DNA from: Microcystis wesenbergii FACHB-1317 | GTDB taxonomy: Bacteria > Cyanobacteriota > Cyanobacteriia > Cyanobacteriales > Microcystaceae | Length of the DNA stretch: 64,000 bases | Direction: 5' to 3' | Assembly: GCF_014696875.1 (NCBI RefSeq) | Contig: NZ_JACJQV010000160.1 | Span: 1-64,000, forward strand | Shown: piece by piece, positions 25,479 through 34,684 of the stretch | Layout: every line of letters starts with the position of its first letter | Numbering within the stretch: position 1 is the stretch's first letter | The notes under the pieces: generated by a model | Database searches by the model: none | Seen by the model: only the letters and a program-made list of their open reading frames with translations | Told to the model about the DNA's origin: nothing | Position numbers and translations under genes: made by a program

Positions 25479-28400
25479 ATGATCCTCAGTATTGCCGATA
25501 CTTTCATTAAAAGACCCGTTCTGACTACGGTTTGCTCGATTTTAATCGTTTTGATCGGAGCGATCGCCATTCCCTTTTTACCCCTAGAAAAACTGCCCCA
25601 GTTGGCATTTATTCAGGTAGCGGTAAATGCCAACTATTTGGGAACCGATGCCAAAACCGTACAGGATAACGTTACCACGGTACTCGATCGCCAGATTAAC
25701 GGGACAGAACAGATTGTTTATATGCAGTCCCAGAGTACCAACACTGGACAGAGTACGGTGAATGTCTTTTTCCCGGTGGAAATGGATCGTAACATTGCCC
25801 AAGTCTTGGTACAAAACCGTGTCAGTACCGCCGCCGCCAGTTTACCGGAAGAAGTGAACCGGCAGGGGGTGACAACCAATACTCAATCCCCCAGCGTTAC
25901 CCTTGCCTACGGGATTTCCGCCAAACCAGACGAAAAGGGCAATTATCCCTACGATACAGTCTTTTTGAGTAACTTTGTCGATCGAGTCATCGATGCCGAG
26001 ATTCGCCGGATCGAGGGAGTTGGTAGTACAACCATCATCGGGGAGAGGGAATACGCCCTACGTTTTTGGCTTAATCCCGATGCTTTAGCCGCTAGGGGTG
26101 TATCGGCGAACGAAGTAGTACAGGCGATCCGAGAACAGAATATTCAGGTGGGTGCGGGGACAATTGGCGGTGATCCCAGTCCCGAAGAGCAGCAATTCCA
26201 GATTGCCATTCGCGCCGTTGGTAGGGTTGCCACTGGGGAGGAAGCGGAAAATATCGTCGTCAAAGTCGGGGAAAATGGCAGTTTAATCCGTATTAAAGAC
26301 GTGGGACGGGCAGAAATCGGAGCCGAAAACTACAGTACCGCCGCCTATTTCGACAAATCCCCCGCCGTCGTCTATATCGTCTATCAGTTGCCCGGTTCCA
26401 ACGCTTGGAATACCGCCAAACTGGTCAAAGAAAAAATGGCGGAACTAGAACCAAGTTTCCCCCCGGGGTTAAATATCGCCATTACCCTCGATAATACCGC
26501 CTTTGTCGCCGCCTCCCTCGAAGAAGCCCTTGGCACTCTGGTGGAGGCGATTTTACTGGTTATTCTAGTCATTTTTATCTTCCTTCAGGATTGGCGCACC
26601 ACGATCATTCCGGCGATCGCTATTCCCGTATCTTTGATCGGAACCATGGCCGTCGCCCTCGCTTTAGGCTATTCTCTCAATAACCTCTCCTTGTTTGCCG
26701 TCATTCTAGCCACCGGGTTAGTGGTGGACGACGGGATCGTGGTTGTAGAGGCGGTATCGGAAAAATTACGACAGGGAATGCGGCCATTTCAAGCTGCCCT
26801 CGATGCCATGGGTGAGTTAACCTCGGCGGTAATCGCCAGTTCTCTTGTACTATTTGCGGTTTTTATTCCCGTCACCTTCTTCCCCGGTACGGTGGGGATC
26901 GTTTATCGACAATTTGCCGTCATCATCTCCGCTTCAATTCTGATCTCCACCTTTAACGCCCTCAGTTTTTCCCCCACCATGTCGGCGATTATCATGAAAC
27001 CGCCCCAAGGCACCCGTGGACCCTTGGGACTGTTTTTCGAGGGCTTTAATCGAGGTTTTAACGCAGTTAAAGAAGGTTATCGACGCTCGATCGAATTTCT
27101 GATCCGAGTTCGCTTTCTGGTTTTACCCTTCTTTATCGCCGCCCTCTTTCTCACAGCTTGGAGTTACAACACCACTCCCCAGGGTTTTATCCCCGAAGAA
27201 GACCAAGGTTATGCCTTCGTTTTGGTGCAAGCACCCCCCGGGGTTTCCCTGCGCTACACCGACCGGGTTATCCGTCAGATTAACGAAGAAATTCTCGCCG
27301 GTATCGAAGAAGTGGAACACTTTGTCGGTATGGCGGGCTTTAGTTTTGCCGGAAGTGGCAGCAACCAAGGGCTATTTTTTGTCAAGTTAAAAGAATGGTC
27401 GGAACGGCCCGGGGAAGATAAGTCAGTTTTCGGGGTTCTCAGGAAAATTAACCAACAATTAGCCACTAAAGTCCGAGATGCTCGCGCTTTCGCCGTTAAT
27501 GCGCCCCCCGTGGATGGATTAAGTTCTACTGGCGGTTTCGAGTTATTTATCCAAAACCGCGCTTCTTTCCCCATGGACGCTTTGATTGACAACGCTAATA
27601 AAGTCATGGCCGAGGCCCGAACAAGACCGGAATTATCGGGAATTTTCACCCAATTTACCACCGACACGCCGATGCTGGAACTTTCCATCAATCGCAACCA
27701 GCTACAGGCGCAAAACGTCGATATGCAGGCCGTTTTCGGTACCCTGCAAACCTATCTCGGTTCCAACTTCGTCAATCAATTCGTCCTAGGCGATCGCTTG
27801 TATCGAGTCTTTGCCCAAGCAGAAGCGGATTATCGTTCTAATCCTGAAGATATTAACCGTCTTTACGTCCGTTCCCGTACCGGGGCCAATATTCCCCTAT
27901 CGGGTTTAGTTAGCGTCAAACGCTTCACCTATCCACCGATTATCACTAACTTTAACCTCTATCCCTCGATTAACGTTCAGGGTAGTCCCGCCCCCGGTTT
28001 TAGTACGGGACAGGCGATCGCAGTGATGGAAGATGTTTGTCGGAAAGTCCTGCAGCCCGGTTTCGGTTACGCTTGGACGGGTACAGCTTTCCAAGAAAAA
28101 ACTTCCGCCGGGGCTGCCCCAATTATCTTCGGATTAGCCTTTATCGTGGTTTTCCTCGTCCTTGCGGCCCAGTACGAAAGCTATATCGACCCGATTATCA
28201 TCATGATTACCGTTCCCCTAGCGATCCTAGGTGCCATGGGGGCCTTACTGTTGCGGGCGAATTTCCTACAAGTGGGTAGTCTCTTCCCGACGGTGAATAA
28301 TAATATCTATGCTCAGGTGGCTTTGGTCATGTTGATCGGTTTAGCGGCTAAAAATGCGATTTTAATCGTGGAATTCGCTAACCAGTCCCGTACTTTGGGT

Positions 28401-28781
28401 TTAAGTATTCCCGAGGCGGCAGCCCGGGCCTCGACGGAACGCTTAAGACCGATTCTGATGACAGCTATTTCCGGTTTAGTCGGTTTCTTGCCCTTGGTTA
28501 TCGCTTCCGGCGCCGGAGCGATGAGTCGTTGGTCCCTGGGAACTGCAATCCTAGGCGGTTATCTGATTTCCACGGTGTTGAGTTTATTTCTCGTCCCGGT
28601 TTTGTATGTGCTGATCAAACAGTTCGAGGCCCGATTCCTCTCCTCGAAACCCCCGAAAAGTGGCGGTTCTGGCGGCAAGAAAACTCCTTCTCTCGGTGGG
28701 GAAAGGAATACATCAGAAACCCCCATAGAAGAAGGGGCCATTTCCTCTTTGAAAATCTCTCCTCAGTCCCCGAATGACTAG
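25479..28781 (+). CDS. RND efflux transporter, HAE1 (AcrB) type
   Basis: This 1100-residue inner-membrane pump starts MILSIADTFIKRPVLTTVCS. It has the two-fold RND repeat: TM1, a large periplasmic loop, TM2-6 with ATGLVVDDGIVVVEAV (the proton-relay aspartates in TM4), a second loop, and TM8-12 with GLAAKNAILIVEFA. The C-terminal 40 residues are a soluble Gly/Ser/Pro tail. It would export hydrophobic compounds in exchange for protons, together with a periplasmic adaptor and an outer-membrane channel. No adaptor gene lies beside it; instead it follows pcxA at 6 bp, an unusual pairing. The substrate is unknown. Confidence 0.92.
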   Translation: MILSIADTFIKRPVLTTVCSILIVLIGAIAIPFLPLEKLPQLAFIQVAVNANYLGTDAKTVQDNVTTVLDRQINGTEQIVYMQSQSTNTGQSTVNVFFPVEMDRNIAQVLVQNRVSTAAASLPEEVNRQGVTTNTQSPSVTLAYGISAKPDEKGNYPYDTVFLSNFVDRVIDAEIRRIEGVGSTTIIGEREYALRFWLNPDALAARGVSANEVVQAIREQNIQVGAGTIGGDPSPEEQQFQIAIRAVGRVATGEEAENIVVKVGENGSLIRIKDVGRAEIGAENYSTAAYFDKSPAVVYIVYQLPGSNAWNTAKLVKEKMAELEPSFPPGLNIAITLDNTAFVAASLEEALGTLVEAILLVILVIFIFLQDWRTTIIPAIAIPVSLIGTMAVALALGYSLNNLSLFAVILATGLVVDDGIVVVEAVSEKLRQGMRPFQAALDAMGELTSAVIASSLVLFAVFIPVTFFPGTVGIVYRQFAVIISASILISTFNALSFSPTMSAIIMKPPQGTRGPLGLFFEGFNRGFNAVKEGYRRSIEFLIRVRFLVLPFFIAALFLTAWSYNTTPQGFIPEEDQGYAFVLVQAPPGVSLRYTDRVIRQINEEILAGIEEVEHFVGMAGFSFAGSGSNQGLFFVKLKEWSERPGEDKSVFGVLRKINQQLATKVRDARAFAVNAPPVDGLSSTGGFELFIQNRASFPMDALIDNANKVMAEARTRPELSGIFTQFTTDTPMLELSINRNQLQAQNVDMQAVFGTLQTYLGSNFVNQFVLGDRLYRVFAQAEADYRSNPEDINRLYVRSRTGANIPLSGLVSVKRFTYPPIITNFNLYPSINVQGSPAPGFSTGQAIAVMEDVCRKVLQPGFGYAWTGTAFQEKTSAGAAPIIFGLAFIVVFLVLAAQYESYIDPIIIMITVPLAILGAMGALLLRANFLQVGSLFPTVNNNIYAQVALVMLIGLAAKNAILIVEFANQSRTLGLSIPEAAARASTERLRPILMTAISGLVGFLPLVIASGAGAMSRWSLGTAILGGYLISTVLSLFLVPVLYVLIKQFEARFLSSKPPKSGGSGGKKTPSLGGERNTSETPIEEGAISSLKISPQSPND

Positions 28782-28824
28782 GGTGTTAGGAGACTTTTTC
28801 AGTGTTGCCAAAGGCACGGCGTAG

Positions 28825-28967
28825 CCGTCCAGTAATCAGTAATCAGTAAACAGTAATCACTGAAAAGAAAAAAGAAAGCCCCGCAATTGCCACTTAATAC
28901 TGATAACTGATAACTGATAACTGATAACTGATAACTGATAACTGATAACTGATAACTGATAACTGAA
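28825..28967. repeat. TAACTGA heptamer array
   Basis: A short agtaatcagt cluster (28830-28860) is followed by about ten copies of taactga(taactga) at 28899-28966, ending 5 bp before the antiporter start codon. The array therefore occupies the position of the 5' untranslated region. Confidence 0.88.
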
Positions 28968-28971
28968 AATA

Positions 28972-30537
28972 ATGAGTCTAGAATCTACTGCTAACGAAGC
29001 GATCGCTCATAATTTAGAGCAATTCCTGCTAGTTTTGACCATTTCCTTGAGTGTCGCCACTTTATCGAGAACCGTTGCCTTCCTCCGCAAAATTCCCTAC
29101 ACCCTGCTGTTAGTTATTGTCGGTATGGGTTTAGCTTTTTTAGATTTGCGTCTAGTTAATCTTTCCCCGGAATTAATTCTGGAAATTTTTCTGCCTCCTC
29201 TGTTATTTGAAGCAGCCTGGAATATTCCCTGGGCTAAATTAAAGGAATATTGGGTTACTATCGTCCTTTTTGCCGTTATCGGGGTGATTATCTCCGTTTT
29301 GGGAGTCGCCTATCCCCTACATATCTTTGCTAATTTACCCCTATCGATCGCGTTTCTCTTGGGGGCTGCCCTAGCTGCCACCGATCCCGTCTCTGTGATT
29401 GCCCTATTTAAAGAATTGGGGGCCAGTAAAAAACTGACGATCCTGATGGAAGGGGAAAGTCTCTTTAATGATGGGGTCGCTGTGGTCGCTTTCGTCCTCT
29501 TGGTGGGTATTCCCTTGGGAGTCGATACCTTCTCAATTCCCGTGACGATCGCTCGTTTCTGCACCTTTGTGGGGATTGGCATCGGTGTGGGTTGCGTGAT
29601 CGGTTTCGGCATTTCCTACCTTACCCAACGCTTCGATCTGCCTTTTGTGGAACAGTCTCTTACTCTAGTTTCTGCATACGGAACCTATCTCGTCACGGAA
29701 AAATTAGGCGGATCTGGTGTGATTGGGGTGGTAATTGTCGGGATTATTCTCGGTAATCTCGGTTCGCGCATTGGTATGAGTCCCCGCACGCGCTTGGTAG
29801 TTAGCGAATTTTGGGAATTTATCGCCTTTTTTGTCAATTCCATCATCTTTTTACTGATCGGCGATCAAACCCGTTTTGAGAGTCTCGGTAGTCACTTAAC
29901 CGGGATTTTAATAGCGATCGCCGCTATGGTGGTTTCCCGTCTGTTCTCAATTTTTGGACTAGGGGGAATTAGTAACCTAATTACGGGCAATAAGATCAAT
30001 TTTAAGGAAAGAACGGTGTTATGGTGGGGAGGATTACGCGGTTCGGTTTCGATCGCCCTAGCGTTAAGTGTTCCTACGTCTATCCCCTACCGTCAAGAAA
30101 TTATTGACGTGGTTTTTGGGGTGGTTTTATTTACTTTATTGGTGCAAGGATTATCTATACAATGGCTATTAAATGCCCTCAATCTTATCGGTGATCAACC
30201 GATTCGCACCGAATATTCGGCCTTAATTGCTCGTCAAATTGCTTTAACTAGGGTGTCTAATTATCTGCAACAACCAGAACGTTTTCCCGATATCGATCCC
30301 GAATTTTATCGCTACAAAAAAACTCTGGTGGAAGGACAATTAAAGTCCTTGGGGGATCAGTTGCAAAAATTACTACAGGAACACCCACAATTAAAAGATC
30401 TGGTGGTCGAACAATTTCAAGATACTTTACTTGATATCGAAGCTAATACCTACGCAGAATTAATTCGAGCCGGTCGTTTAAATGAAAATCTCGTTCCCCT
30501 TTTAGTGGAGGTAGAAGAAGAAAAAGAGAGGGTTTAA
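28972..30537 (+). CDS. Na+/H+ antiporter, CPA1 family
   Basis: This 521-residue protein has about 12 membrane segments followed by a soluble 110-residue C-terminal tail. The diagnostic ion-site motifs are AATDPVSVIALFKELGA (TM5) and GESLFNDGVAVVAFVLL (TM6), plus LWWGGLRGSVSIALALS. It resembles Synechocystis NhaS1 (Slr1595) in length and layout, exchanging cytoplasmic Na+ for H+. It ends 18 bp from the convergent amino-acid ABC ATPase gene. The start codon lies directly after a heptamer repeat array, so expression could vary with array length, which is an inference. Confidence 0.9.
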   Translation: MSLESTANEAIAHNLEQFLLVLTISLSVATLSRTVAFLRKIPYTLLLVIVGMGLAFLDLRLVNLSPELILEIFLPPLLFEAAWNIPWAKLKEYWVTIVLFAVIGVIISVLGVAYPLHIFANLPLSIAFLLGAALAATDPVSVIALFKELGASKKLTILMEGESLFNDGVAVVAFVLLVGIPLGVDTFSIPVTIARFCTFVGIGIGVGCVIGFGISYLTQRFDLPFVEQSLTLVSAYGTYLVTEKLGGSGVIGVVIVGIILGNLGSRIGMSPRTRLVVSEFWEFIAFFVNSIIFLLIGDQTRFESLGSHLTGILIAIAAMVVSRLFSIFGLGGISNLITGNKINFKERTVLWWGGLRGSVSIALALSVPTSIPYRQEIIDVVFGVVLFTLLVQGLSIQWLLNALNLIGDQPIRTEYSALIARQIALTRVSNYLQQPERFPDIDPEFYRYKKTLVEGQLKSLGDQLQKLLQEHPQLKDLVVEQFQDTLLDIEANTYAELIRAGRLNENLVPLLVEVEEEKERV

Positions 30538-30555
30538 TGATCAAGTCATGGAAAA

Positions 30556-31305
30556 TCAAAGAATTTTTGCTAAAAATTGCTGAGTTCGATCGGATTGAGG
30601 ATTATTAAAAAATTCTGCTGGGGGGGCAATTTCCAAAATTAAACCCTGATCCATAAATACCACTTGATCGGCCACTTCTCGCGCGAATCCTACCTCGTGG
30701 GTGACACAAACCATGGTCATCCCCGATTTGGCTAAACTTTGCATCGTTTCCAAGACTTCTCGCACCATTTCTGGGTCTAAAGCTGAGGTGGGTTCATCGA
30801 ATAACATCACCTTCGGCTGCATGGCCAAAGCGCGAACGATCGCCACCCGCTGCTGTTGTCCTCCCGATAACTGAGGGGGATATTTAAGCGCTTGTTCGAG
30901 AATACCAACTTTTTCGAGGAGTTTTCTCGCTATTTCCTCCGCTTGCGCTTTTTTCCAACCGCGCACCCACATCGGACCGAGGGTGACATTATCTAATACC
31001 GTCAGATGGGGAAAGAGGTTAAATTGTTGAAAAACCATGCCGACTTCCTGACGGATTGCCTCGATATTTTTGAGGTTGTGGGACACAGTTATTCCGTCAA
31101 TAATAATGCGACCTTTTTGATAGGATTCCAACCCATTAAAAGTGCGGATAAAGGTGGATTTTCCCGAACCGGACGGCCCCATAATCACGACAACTTCCTG
31201 TTTATTCACGGTGAGATTGACTCCCCGCAAAGCATGAAAGCGGTTATCATACCATTTTTCCACCGCTTCGGCAATTATAATCGGTTCACTGTTGTGAGAG
31301 TCCAT
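30556..31305 (-). CDS. Amino-acid ABC transporter ATP-binding protein (GlnQ/BgtA-like)
   Basis: The protein has 249 residues, with all ATPase motifs: Walker [22 protein letters not shown]-loop MVFQQFNLF, signature [17 protein letters not shown], Walker [15 protein letters not shown] and H-loop CVTHEVGFA. It belongs to the polar-amino-acid (PAAT) class. Synechocystis BgtA, for basic amino acids and glutamine, is the closest well-known relative by type. The permease gene is not adjacent, as is also the case in Synechocystis. It is preceded at 12 bp by the frameshifted DUF29 gene on the same strand. Confidence 0.9.
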   Translation of the reverse strand: MDSHNSEPIIIAEAVEKWYDNRFHALRGVNLTVNKQEVVVIMGPSGSGKSTFIRTFNGLESYQKGRIIIDGITVSHNLKNIEAIRQEVGMVFQQFNLFPHLTVLDNVTLGPMWVRGWKKAQAEEIARKLLEKVGILEQALKYPPQLSGGQQQRVAIVRALAMQPKVMLFDEPTSALDPEMVREVLETMQSLAKSGMTMVCVTHEVGFAREVADQVVFMDQGLILEIAPPAEFFNNPQSDRTQQFLAKIL

Positions 31306-31317
31306 ATTTTTGAGAGT

Positions 31318-31768
31318 TTATTGATTATCTGTATCGGGAAACCACTGTTTCTCAAGAATTTGTCTCAGAGAGTAGGGACAAATTATCGGTAAATTTTTTA
31401 ATCCTGTCTTTTTTTCGGCAATTAAGCGGGCATTTTCATAGATATTCTCTAACTCTAGTTCTAGAAATTTGCTTAAATTGGTGGTGAGCTTATCTTCTAA
31501 TTGTACTCGAAAAGTGATAATCTCTGCCGCCCAATGATTACTATTTTTTTTCTCTTTCTGTCGTCCAAAATTGATAGAGTAACAGATGGATTATTATTTG
31601 TAAACTTAAACTTTTAACAGCAGTTTTTTCGCTTCGTCCCAAAGCTGCCAACTCCTCGATTAAATGTTCGTAATCTAACTGATCTAACTGACGATTTTTT
31701 AATAACTCGATCGTCTCGCTTAACCAGCGATCATACTCCCGTTCATAAAGCTGTTCTAAAGCAAGCAT
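31318..31768 (-). pseudogene. DUF29 family gene with a one-base frameshift in an A8 tract
   Basis: From the ATG at 31768 the first frame gives 75 residues of a DUF29 protein (EREYDRWLSETIELLKNRQL, DQLDYEHLIEELAALGRSEK). It then stops in a run of eight As (minus strand, plus-strand Ts at 31544-31551). Reading with one A fewer restores the rest of the family sequence, SNHWAAEIITFRVQLEDKL through GLKNLPIICPYSLRQILEKQ, to a TAA at 31318. The intact protein would have about 149 residues. DUF29 has no known function and is very abundant in cyanobacteria. Either it is a simple pseudogene, or the tract is phase-variable or corrected by polymerase slippage. Confidence 0.8.
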
Positions 31769-31972
31769 TGTCTTTGATCAAATGGGGACATTATTAAAAA
31801 TAAGCCGTTCCTAGTAATAATAGCATAAAATATCCGAATGGCACTGGATTAGTGTAAATATTCTTGAATTAATGATCATGACAGTCAAAAATGCTTGACC
31901 CTGAGGTAAAAAAAGGTTAAATTATGGTTAGGCTGAGAAGATAACCCACACATCCTAGATAATGAGGCTATC

Positions 31973-33109
31973 ATGGAAATCGATAAACTCAAAGAAATTG
32001 CTCAAAAAGTTGAAACCTCTCGTTCTCAAATCCAAAACGAACAGGCAACCAAAACAGCTTTTATTATGCCTTTTTTGCAAGCATGGGGTTACGATGTGTT
32101 CAATCCCATGGAAGTTCACCCCGAATATAGTGCCGATTTAACTGGATTAAAAGGGGAAAAAGTAGATTATGCTATTTGTTTGGACAATCAACCGATTGTT
32201 TTGATGGAATGTAAAAGCTGTCATCAAAATCTTGAGCATCCTAAACATAGTTCCCAACTGCATCGATATTTTAATGCAACTGGAGCTAACTTTGGAGTTT
32301 TAACTAATGGGATTATCTATCGGTTTTATACGGATACCGTCAAGGATAATATCATGGACGATAAGCCATTTTTTGAGTTTAACATCCTCGACTTTGACGA
32401 CTCTTCTGTTAACGAATTAAAACGATTTTCTAAATTTAGCACTAGCACATCTGACTTCAATTCTGGCAAAATAAAAGAGGCTGCTCGCAATTTATTGTAC
32501 ACCAAAGAAGTTAAAAAAGTGATTGCCCAGCAATTAAATGATCCTTCCCCCGAATTTGTTAAGTTTTTTGTTAGTCATGTGTATTCTGGAGTGAGAACTG
32601 CATCGGTTGTTGAAAAATTCACAGAAATTATTAAGCGTTCTCTCAAAGAGTATATCAATGATATCATCAAAGAAAAATTTGAGGAAGTTTTTAGAAAAGA
32701 ACCCGAACCAAATCCTGCTGATACAGCAGCAGAAGATACTCCACCAGAAGAAACAGGGGGAGATGGAATTAATACGACCCTCGAAGAATTGGAAGGATTT
32801 TACATTATTAAATCAATTCTACGGGAAGAAATCAATACCGCACGCATTCAATACAAAGACACTAAAAGTTATTTTGGTATCAACTTAGATGGAAAAGTAA
32901 CCAAAACAGTCTGTCGTCTGCGCTTCCATGAAAAAACTGGCAAGAAATCAATCAGTATTCCCGATAACGTCGAAACTGGTAAAGAAGCAACCACCAATAT
33001 AGACAGTCTTGATGAAATTTATGGAGTCGCTGAATTTCTGAAATCTCGCATCCGCTATCTGACTCAAGATACTTATAAAAGCAAGTCAGAAAAAACAGAA
33101 AGTATCTAA
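31973..33109 (+). CDS. Stand-alone HSDR_N-type nuclease-domain protein
   Basis: The protein has 378 residues. The N-terminal half matches the type I restriction enzyme R-protein N-terminal domain (HSDR_N_2): TKTAFIMPFLQAWGYDVFNP, then the PD-(D/E)xK-like core VDYAICLDNQPIVLMECKSC (Asp, then Glu-x-Lys). A linker rich in Glu/Pro (about 240-265) leads to a C-terminal domain of about 110 residues that I do not recognise. No helicase, specificity or methylase subunits are nearby, so it is not a type I system. Solitary proteins of this kind are common in bacteria and sometimes lie in prophages or defence islands. Activity is inferred from motifs only. Confidence 0.75.
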   Translation: MEIDKLKEIAQKVETSRSQIQNEQATKTAFIMPFLQAWGYDVFNPMEVHPEYSADLTGLKGEKVDYAICLDNQPIVLMECKSCHQNLEHPKHSSQLHRYFNATGANFGVLTNGIIYRFYTDTVKDNIMDDKPFFEFNILDFDDSSVNELKRFSKFSTSTSDFNSGKIKEAARNLLYTKEVKKVIAQQLNDPSPEFVKFFVSHVYSGVRTASVVEKFTEIIKRSLKEYINDIIKEKFEEVFRKEPEPNPADTAAEDTPPEETGGDGINTTLEELEGFYIIKSILREEINTARIQYKDTKSYFGINLDGKVTKTVCRLRFHEKTGKKSISIPDNVETGKEATTNIDSLDEIYGVAEFLKSRIRYLTQDTYKSKSEKTESI

Positions 33110-33407
33110 AATAATTATCCCCTATCTCTTTAATGACCGATAGGGGTTTTTAAGGATATGATTTTTAGTAATCGCTGATTATGGTTGTAAAATTTTATCT
33201 AGGGATAGGAAGTTACGGTTAATAAGTGGTCATGAAAAGGAGATAGGATATCCGAACATTATAATAAAAGTTTTCTCTCAAGTTAAGGTCAAACAATTCT
33301 AGCTGGGAGTTATCGAAGTGTAATTAAGCTTGACAAACTCAAATTAAGGTGTTAATATATAGGGCGTGATTTGTACAGATGTTAAAAATTTTGTTTTGCG
33401 GTAGTCT

Positions 33408-33593
33408 ATGAATTTAACAAATTTACCAATGTCTCTTGATGAGATGCCTTTACCTAGTTATTTGCCGCCAGTTATTTTAACAGTTTTTACTCGTCCCGAT
33501 CTACTCAAGGAAGTTTTAAAGGGTTTAACCCAACAGATTCTATCTGCGTCGCCTAGAATTTGTGAAGCTATTTATAGCTCACTCCCCCCTTAG
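33408..33593 (+). pseudogene. Truncated glycosyltransferase N-terminus
   Basis: A 61-codon frame starts MNLTNLPMSLDEMPLPSYLP and continues PPVILTVFTRPDLLKEVLKG, which looks like the N-terminal strand-helix of a GT-A glycosyltransferase-like protein. It then hits a stop and runs out of family sequence. The remaining gene is absent. It lies 58 bp before the fucosyltransferase-like gene and may be the relic of a former glycan cluster. Confidence 0.45.
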
Positions 33594-33651
33594 TTTCAAA
33601 AGAACTCGCCGTCGTCTAGGTTTATAGTTTAGTAGATACTTAATAGAAAAT

Positions 33652-34611
33652 ATGAATAGCTCTAGAAAATTTCTGATTTGTAAAGGTTCCTCTGGCATGG
33701 GAAACCGAATTCTGGCCGCCTGTGGTGCAATAATCTATAGTGAAATTAGTAATCGCCAGTTAGTTATTGATTGGCGGGATAATACTTATTGTCATGACGA
33801 TATCAACTCCTTCCCTCTATTTTTTAACTGTCCAAACACAAGTTCAGTAGAATCTATACCTGATACCAAATCTGTCTATCCTGAGATATGGATTGATAAG
33901 TTAGATCAGTCTTTTGGTGGACTAAGAAAAGATTTAAGGATTTCGGATCAATCTATGTCGGTTGAATTATCTAGAACAAATTATGAGAGTGAGATTCTGG
34001 TTTTCTGTGCCTATACTCATAAAATCAACCAGATGAGACAACTTTTTCATGGGAAGTTCGATTACTTGGCAAAAATGGATGATCGTACTATTATCAAACA
34101 GGTATTAAACTCTCATCTAAGCCTGAAACCTGAAATCGTTCAGTCTATCGAAGATTTTAAATCATCTCACTTGGGAGTGAATACCCTAGGCGTTCATGTC
34201 AGATATACAGATATGAAGATTCCTTTGGATAAGCTAATTACTAAGACTAAAAAAATCAACAAAAACAATAAATTTAACAGCATTTTCTTGTCCACAGATT
34301 CTCAAGAAGTTGTTGAAAAATTTCAACAGGAATTCCCAAATATTATCACCACACCAAAATGGTTTCCACCCTCAGGAGAAAGAATGCACCAGAACTGGGA
34401 TCAATGTCCCGATCGCGTTCAAAATGGCATAGAAGCATTAATGGATATGTATTTGTTAGCCAGTTGTAATGATTTGATTTTTTCTTCTCAGTCCTCCTTT
34501 GGTTTAGTGGCATCAATCCTAAGTAAAGCCAGTAAACAACATCTCCACGATGTGAATTCTTCTTCATTGGTTGAAAAAGTCAAAGCGAAAATTACAGGTA
34601 TTGCCAAATAG
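33652..34611 (+). CDS. Fucosyltransferase-like glycosyltransferase
   Basis: This 319-residue protein opens FLICKGSSGMGNRILAACGA, a glycine-rich start shared by the alpha-1,2/1,6- and O-fucosyltransferase superfamily. A later motif, TLGVHVRYTDMKIP, matches the HxRxTD-type GDP-fucose-binding segment, followed by IFLSTDSQEVVEKF and the C-terminal LASCNDLIFSSQSSFGLVAS. These features suggest a GT-B inverting transferase using GDP-fucose or a related donor on a surface glycan. The exact CAZy family is uncertain. The codon usage is more AT-rich than in the flanking genes, consistent with acquisition by transfer. Confidence 0.65.
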   Translation: MNSSRKFLICKGSSGMGNRILAACGAIIYSEISNRQLVIDWRDNTYCHDDINSFPLFFNCPNTSSVESIPDTKSVYPEIWIDKLDQSFGGLRKDLRISDQSMSVELSRTNYESEILVFCAYTHKINQMRQLFHGKFDYLAKMDDRTIIKQVLNSHLSLKPEIVQSIEDFKSSHLGVNTLGVHVRYTDMKIPLDKLITKTKKINKNNKFNSIFLSTDSQEVVEKFQQEFPNIITTPKWFPPSGERMHQNWDQCPDRVQNGIEALMDMYLLASCNDLIFSSQSSFGLVASILSKASKQHLHDVNSSSLVEKVKAKITGIAK

Positions 34612-34684
34612 TTTGTACGAGCAATTAACCCGAACCAACCTTAATGATGTCTATGCCATGGCAAACTTGGGGAGTTACCAACTC

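Noticed and set aside
31973-33109. Type I restriction-modification system
   Set aside because: Only an HSDR_N-like domain is present; there is no helicase motor, specificity or methylase gene.
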